From the NCBI GenBank assembly GCA_902795555.1, contig CADBLV010000057.1, positions 1 through 10,111 of the forward strand: a DNA stretch of 10,111 bases. Direction: 5' to 3'. This document shows positions 7,512-10,111 of the stretch, piece by piece. Within the stretch, counting starts at the first letter, position 1, and the number at the start of each line of letters is the position of its first letter. The notes below the pieces were generated by a model. That model was not told the DNA's origin. It was given only the letters and a program-made list of their open reading frames with translations, and made no database searches. Made by a program: the position numbers and the translations under genes. Origin of the DNA: an uncultured Eubacteriales bacterium (lineage in GTDB: Bacteria; Bacillota_A; Clostridia; Christensenellales; Aristaeellaceae).

Positions 7512-7579
7512 GACCGTCGGTTGATTTCTGTGGCTGATTTCATCAGCTGAATTTTGATGCCGGAGGTTAAAACTGATTC
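7512..7579 (+). promoter_or_regulatory. Short intergenic spacer with small hairpin and ribosome site
   Basis: This 68-bp spacer holds a perfect 6-bp inverted repeat with a 3-base loop, GCTGAT-TTC-ATCAGC (7533-7547), followed by AATTTT. That is too short and too AT-rich in stem and tail to be a convincing terminator, but it could slow polymerase or protect the message. GGAGG at 7562-7566 is the ribosome site of the ATP-grasp gene, about 13 bases from its ATG at 7580, a rather long spacing. No promoter is evident. Confidence 0.3.
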
Positions 7580-8659
7580 ATGCATGAACTGAAACCCATC
7601 ACTGTCCTGATCACCGCCGCGGGGAATGTCTACATGCCGGACACCACCGCCTGCCTGAAGGAAAACGGCGAGCGTCCTCTTCGCCTGATCGGCGCGGATC
7701 TGAATGAGGATGCCACCATCCTGCGCATGTGCGACGCGGCCTATCGGGTTCCCCGGGGGGACGATCCCTCCTATGCGGATGCGCTTCTGGAAATCTGCCG
7801 GAAGGAAAAAGTGGATGTGCTGCTCCCGATCATGTCCGTGGAGTTGGAAATCCTCGCCCGGAACAAGGCCCGCTTCGAGGCGGCCGGCACGAAGGTTTCC
7901 GTTTCCGATCCGGAGCCCCTGGCGATCGCGAACGATAAGCTGAAGCTCTTTGATTATCTGACGAAAAACGGCTTCCCCTGCGCGGGATATCGTTCCGTCA
8001 ACTCCATAGAAGAGCTGGAACAGGCGGCCCTGGATCTGGGATATGGCCCGAACCGCGTCTGCGTCAAGGCGACCCACGGCAGCGGCAGCCGCGGGTTCCG
8101 CATCCTGGAGGCGAACCGGAGCAAGCTGGACGCCTTCCTGCATGACAAGCCGACTTCCGGAATCATCTCCCTGGAGGAGATGAAAGAGATTCTGGCGGAG
8201 GCGACATCCTCCGCGGAATCCCAGGCCCCGGCGTTCCCTTCTCTCCTGGTGATGGAATATCTCCCCGGCGCCGAATATACCGTGGATCTCCTGGCCGATA
8301 AAGGCCATGTCCTGACTGCCTGCTGCCGCAAAAGCCTGGCCATGGACGGCAGCATCATGCTTTCCAGCCTGGTGACGCAGAATGAACAGGTTCTCTCCCT
8401 CTGCACCCGGGTGACGGAAGCCTTGGGCCTGGAAGGCAACATCGGCTTCGATGTCCGCGAGCGGGCGGACGGAACCCCCTTCCTCATGGAGTGCAATCCC
8501 CGGGCCACCGCCGGCATTCCGGTGTTCGCCAAGGCCGGGGTGAATCTGCCTTATCTGGCGGTGAAGCGGCTTCTGGGCGAGCCGTTCCAAACCGGGCTTC
8601 GGCCCCGGGAAGGCACGATCGTCCGGAAACGCTGGATTGAAATGACGGCGACAGTATAA
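7580..8659 (+). CDS. ATP-grasp carboxylate-amine ligase (carbamoyl-phosphate-synthase-like)
   Basis: Predicted cytosolic ligase that uses ATP to activate a carboxylate as an acyl phosphate and join it to an amine (or other nucleophile). The N-terminal pre-ATP-grasp Rossmann-like domain begins VLITAAGNVYMPDTTACLK (9-27). In the ATP-grasp core, VKATHGSGSRGFR (162-174) holds the nucleotide-binding Lys163 and flexible glycine loop. MEYLPGAEYTVD (225-236) contacts the ATP. Asp291, Glu304 and Asn306 in FDVRERADGTPFLMECNPRAT are the expected magnesium ligands. An extra helical segment (about 181-217) sits between the glycine loop and the MEYL strand. At 359 residues it is a stand-alone enzyme, not a domain of carbamoyl-phosphate synthase. 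Directly after the LysA-like decarboxylase and the deacetylase, it plausibly attaches an amino-acid-derived or other acid to a sugar amine. That role is inferred; the sequence does not reveal the substrates. Confidence 0.88.
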   Translation: MHELKPITVLITAAGNVYMPDTTACLKENGERPLRLIGADLNEDATILRMCDAAYRVPRGDDPSYADALLEICRKEKVDVLLPIMSVELEILARNKARFEAAGTKVSVSDPEPLAIANDKLKLFDYLTKNGFPCAGYRSVNSIEELEQAALDLGYGPNRVCVKATHGSGSRGFRILEANRSKLDAFLHDKPTSGIISLEEMKEILAEATSSAESQAPAFPSLLVMEYLPGAEYTVDLLADKGHVLTACCRKSLAMDGSIMLSSLVTQNEQVLSLCTRVTEALGLEGNIGFDVRERADGTPFLMECNPRATAGIPVFAKAGVNLPYLAVKRLLGEPFQTGLRPREGTIVRKRWIEMTATV

Positions 8660-8683
8660 GCAAAGGAAGATACGGATAATAAG

Positions 8684-9967
8684 ATGAACATCGGATACGA
8701 ATCGAAATTGCGCGTTCCCGCGTTTGTGGATTATCACCGGACAAAGCTGTATATTGCCCAGGTGATTTTTCTCTTCGGGATTTTTATGAAGCAATTTTAC
8801 CTCTTTCCGTCAGGGACCTTCCAGGTCGGAGATTTCCTGATGATTACAGGCTGCATCCTGTATGTGGCGATTGTCAAAAAGGGGAAAATTGTTTTCATCA
8901 ATCAGAACTGGTGGTTTTTGGCTTTCCTCTGCTGTGTGCTGCTGATCAACAGCATCTATTATGTCCTGCTGAAAGATAATGACTTTATTAATTCGACCTT
9001 ATATTACGCCTTTAATTTTGTCATTATCGTTGTGTTTTCCAGCTTTATGATGGAGGATAACAAAAACACCTTCCTGTGGACGCTGGCTGTTTTCCTCAAG
9101 CTTTCCCTGCTGATTCAGGGCGCGCTGTATCTGCTGGGCCTGGGAAACTGGCAGTCCGGCATGCGCTATATCGGAACTTTCCATGATCCGAACCAGTTTG
9201 GCGTCTTCATCTTCTTCTCCATGCTGATGATCTACCTCTGCGATCATGTAACTCAGAATCATTTCTGGTTCATCTGGTCCGGAATCGCGACGCTGGTGGT
9301 TCTGCCGTCCGCCTCAACGGGAACGCTGCTCGGCCTTCTCACTTTCTGGACGGGTATGTATATTTCGAACTTCCGGCAATTGACAAAACTGTGGAAGATC
9401 GCCTATGGTATTGTCCTGGGCATTGCGATTCTGATGTTCCTGGTCTTCGGCCTGGGGGTTGTGGAGCTGCCGTCCTGGATAACGTCCCATTTTATGTATA
9501 AACGGATTGAATGGAAGCTGGCGCTGCTGCGGCAGTCCGGCAATCTGGATAATCTGATCGGCGACCGGGTGTGGAACCGGGTTGTGGAATATCCGATATA
9601 TTTCCTGTATGGCTCAGGGGAAGGCGGCCATCTCCGGTTTGATGCGAATAATTATGAATTGCACAGTTCCATCCTGGGTCCGGCCTTTGCATATGGTTTT
9701 ATTCCTTTCATTATTCTTGTGGTCTGGGTTTTCAAAACCATCGGTCACTCCCGCTATCTGTTCATCTATGTGGCCATGTTTGTGGAGGCGCTGTTTGTGG
9801 TGAATACACGGCAGCCCATGTACTGGATGCTGATGGTGATGTCCATGGTCACGCTGAGGCCGCGCTATGAGGAGCTTGCGGCGGAGAGAAGCCAGGCGAG
9901 GGCATCCGCTGTCTTTGTGCTCGGAAACTTCGGAAAATCAGAAGAAACGGAACCGCTGCGAGGGTAG
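8684..9967 (+). CDS. O-antigen polymerase/ligase-like (Wzy/WaaL-type) membrane protein
   Basis: A 427-residue integral membrane protein with about 11-12 hydrophobic segments (among them 22-40, 48-65, 76-96, 105-121, 131-152, 171-186, 208-226, 237-258, 333-351, 357-373, 376-390). It has a large extracytoplasmic loop between about 259 and 332. The family signature is MRYIGTFHDPNQFG (160-173) with Arg161, and the loop ends with YGSGEGG (309-315) and ELHSSILGPAFAYGF (325-339), a pattern seen in Wzy_C/WaaL proteins. It should join undecaprenyl-linked repeat units into a chain or move them to an acceptor on the outer face of the membrane. Codons look visibly more AT-rich (many TTT, ATT, TAT) than in the flanking genes, which is common for wzy genes because of their Phe/Ile/Tyr-rich spans. 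The last ~35 residues are hydrophilic and cytosolic. AAGGAAG (8663-8669) lies about 14 bases before ATG 8684. Polymerase versus ligase cannot be decided from sequence. Confidence 0.85.
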   Translation: MNIGYESKLRVPAFVDYHRTKLYIAQVIFLFGIFMKQFYLFPSGTFQVGDFLMITGCILYVAIVKKGKIVFINQNWWFLAFLCCVLLINSIYYVLLKDNDFINSTLYYAFNFVIIVVFSSFMMEDNKNTFLWTLAVFLKLSLLIQGALYLLGLGNWQSGMRYIGTFHDPNQFGVFIFFSMLMIYLCDHVTQNHFWFIWSGIATLVVLPSASTGTLLGLLTFWTGMYISNFRQLTKLWKIAYGIVLGIAILMFLVFGLGVVELPSWITSHFMYKRIEWKLALLRQSGNLDNLIGDRVWNRVVEYPIYFLYGSGEGGHLRFDANNYELHSSILGPAFAYGFIPFIILVVWVFKTIGHSRYLFIYVAMFVEALFVVNTRQPMYWMLMVMSMVTLRPRYEELAAERSQARASAVFVLGNFGKSEETEPLRG

Positions 9968-9970
9968 GAG

Positions 9971-10111
9971 ATGGCGACGTTCTTTTCAATTTCCATGCCG
10001 GTGCATAATGCGGCGGCCTATCTGGACGAAGCCATTCAGTCTGTGGTCAGTCAGTCCTACGGGGATTATGAGATCATCCTCGTGGATGATCATTCCACGG
10101 ATGAAAGCCCG
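9971..10111 (+). CDS. GT2-family (GT-A fold) glycosyltransferase, N-terminal fragment
   Basis: Only the first 47 codons are present; the gene runs off the window. The peptide starts MATFFSISMPVHNAAAYLDE and continues through AIQSVVSQSYGDYEIILVDDHSTDES. These are the opening beta-alpha-beta unit of inverting GT2 enzymes, with the nucleotide-binding VDDHSTD stretch (residues 38-44). It begins three bases after the stop of the Wzy-like gene. GAGGG at 9959-9963, about 7 bases before the ATG, is a better-placed ribosome site than the AGGAG that touches the start codon. It probably adds another sugar to the same repeat unit; its donor is unknown. Confidence 0.88.
   Translation, partial: MATFFSISMPVHNAAAYLDEAIQSVVSQSYGDYEIILVDDHSTDESP

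Noticed and set aside
7533..7553. Possible terminator between the decarboxylase and ATP-grasp genes
   Set aside because: The stem is only 6 bp with half A-T pairs and the following T-run is four bases long, too weak to call.
7496..8794. Long open frame on the - strand opposite the ATP-grasp gene (432 codons)
   Set aside because: It covers a clear ATP-grasp coding region, runs across two intergenic spacers and into the Wzy-like gene, and has no recognisable protein features.

Overview
The window is a stretch of a cell-surface polysaccharide (capsule, exopolysaccharide or glycan) biosynthesis locus. Eight genes and the first 47 codons of a ninth all lie on the + strand. The moderately high GC, GGAGG-type ribosome sites, ATGA stop/start overlaps, and a dehydratase with the sequence style and ~30-residue insert I associate with clostridial CapD-like proteins suggest a Bacillota (Clostridia-like) bacterium. 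That placement is an inference; no rRNA or species marker is present.

Layout. 3-1985: membrane-anchored UDP-HexNAc 4,6-dehydratase (PglF/WbpM/CapD type). 1982-2974: a shorter paralogue that keeps the membrane and first Rossmann-like parts but has no dehydratase domain. 2975-3120: a 146-bp gap with a possible weak -10 element, an inverted repeat and a 17-codon mini-ORF ending inside the next gene's GTG start. 3121-4422: DegT-family PLP sugar aminotransferase. 4419-5567: GT4 glycosyltransferase. 5564-6226: PIG-L/LmbE deacetylase. 6234-7511: fold-type III PLP decarboxylase related to diaminopimelate decarboxylase but altered at substrate-recognition motifs. 7580-8659: carbamoyl-phosphate-synthase-like ATP-grasp ligase. 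8684-9967: multi-membrane-span Wzy/O-antigen-ligase-like protein. 9971 to the end: start of a GT2 glycosyltransferase.

How they may work together. The dehydratase and aminotransferase are the first two steps of the route to UDP-4-amino-4,6-dideoxy-HexNAc, as in bacillosamine synthesis. The window shows no PglD-like acetyltransferase to finish bacillosamine. It does carry a deacetylase, an amino-acid-decarboxylase-like enzyme and an ATP-grasp ligase in a row. My working hypothesis is that a free sugar amine is made or uncovered and then capped through an amide bond with a small acid or decarboxylated amino-acid derivative. The glycosyltransferases then assemble the repeat unit and the Wzy-like protein polymerises or transfers it. 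The initiating phosphoglycosyltransferase and the flippase are not in this window. No RNA genes, CRISPR, insertion sequences or clear rho-independent terminators were seen.
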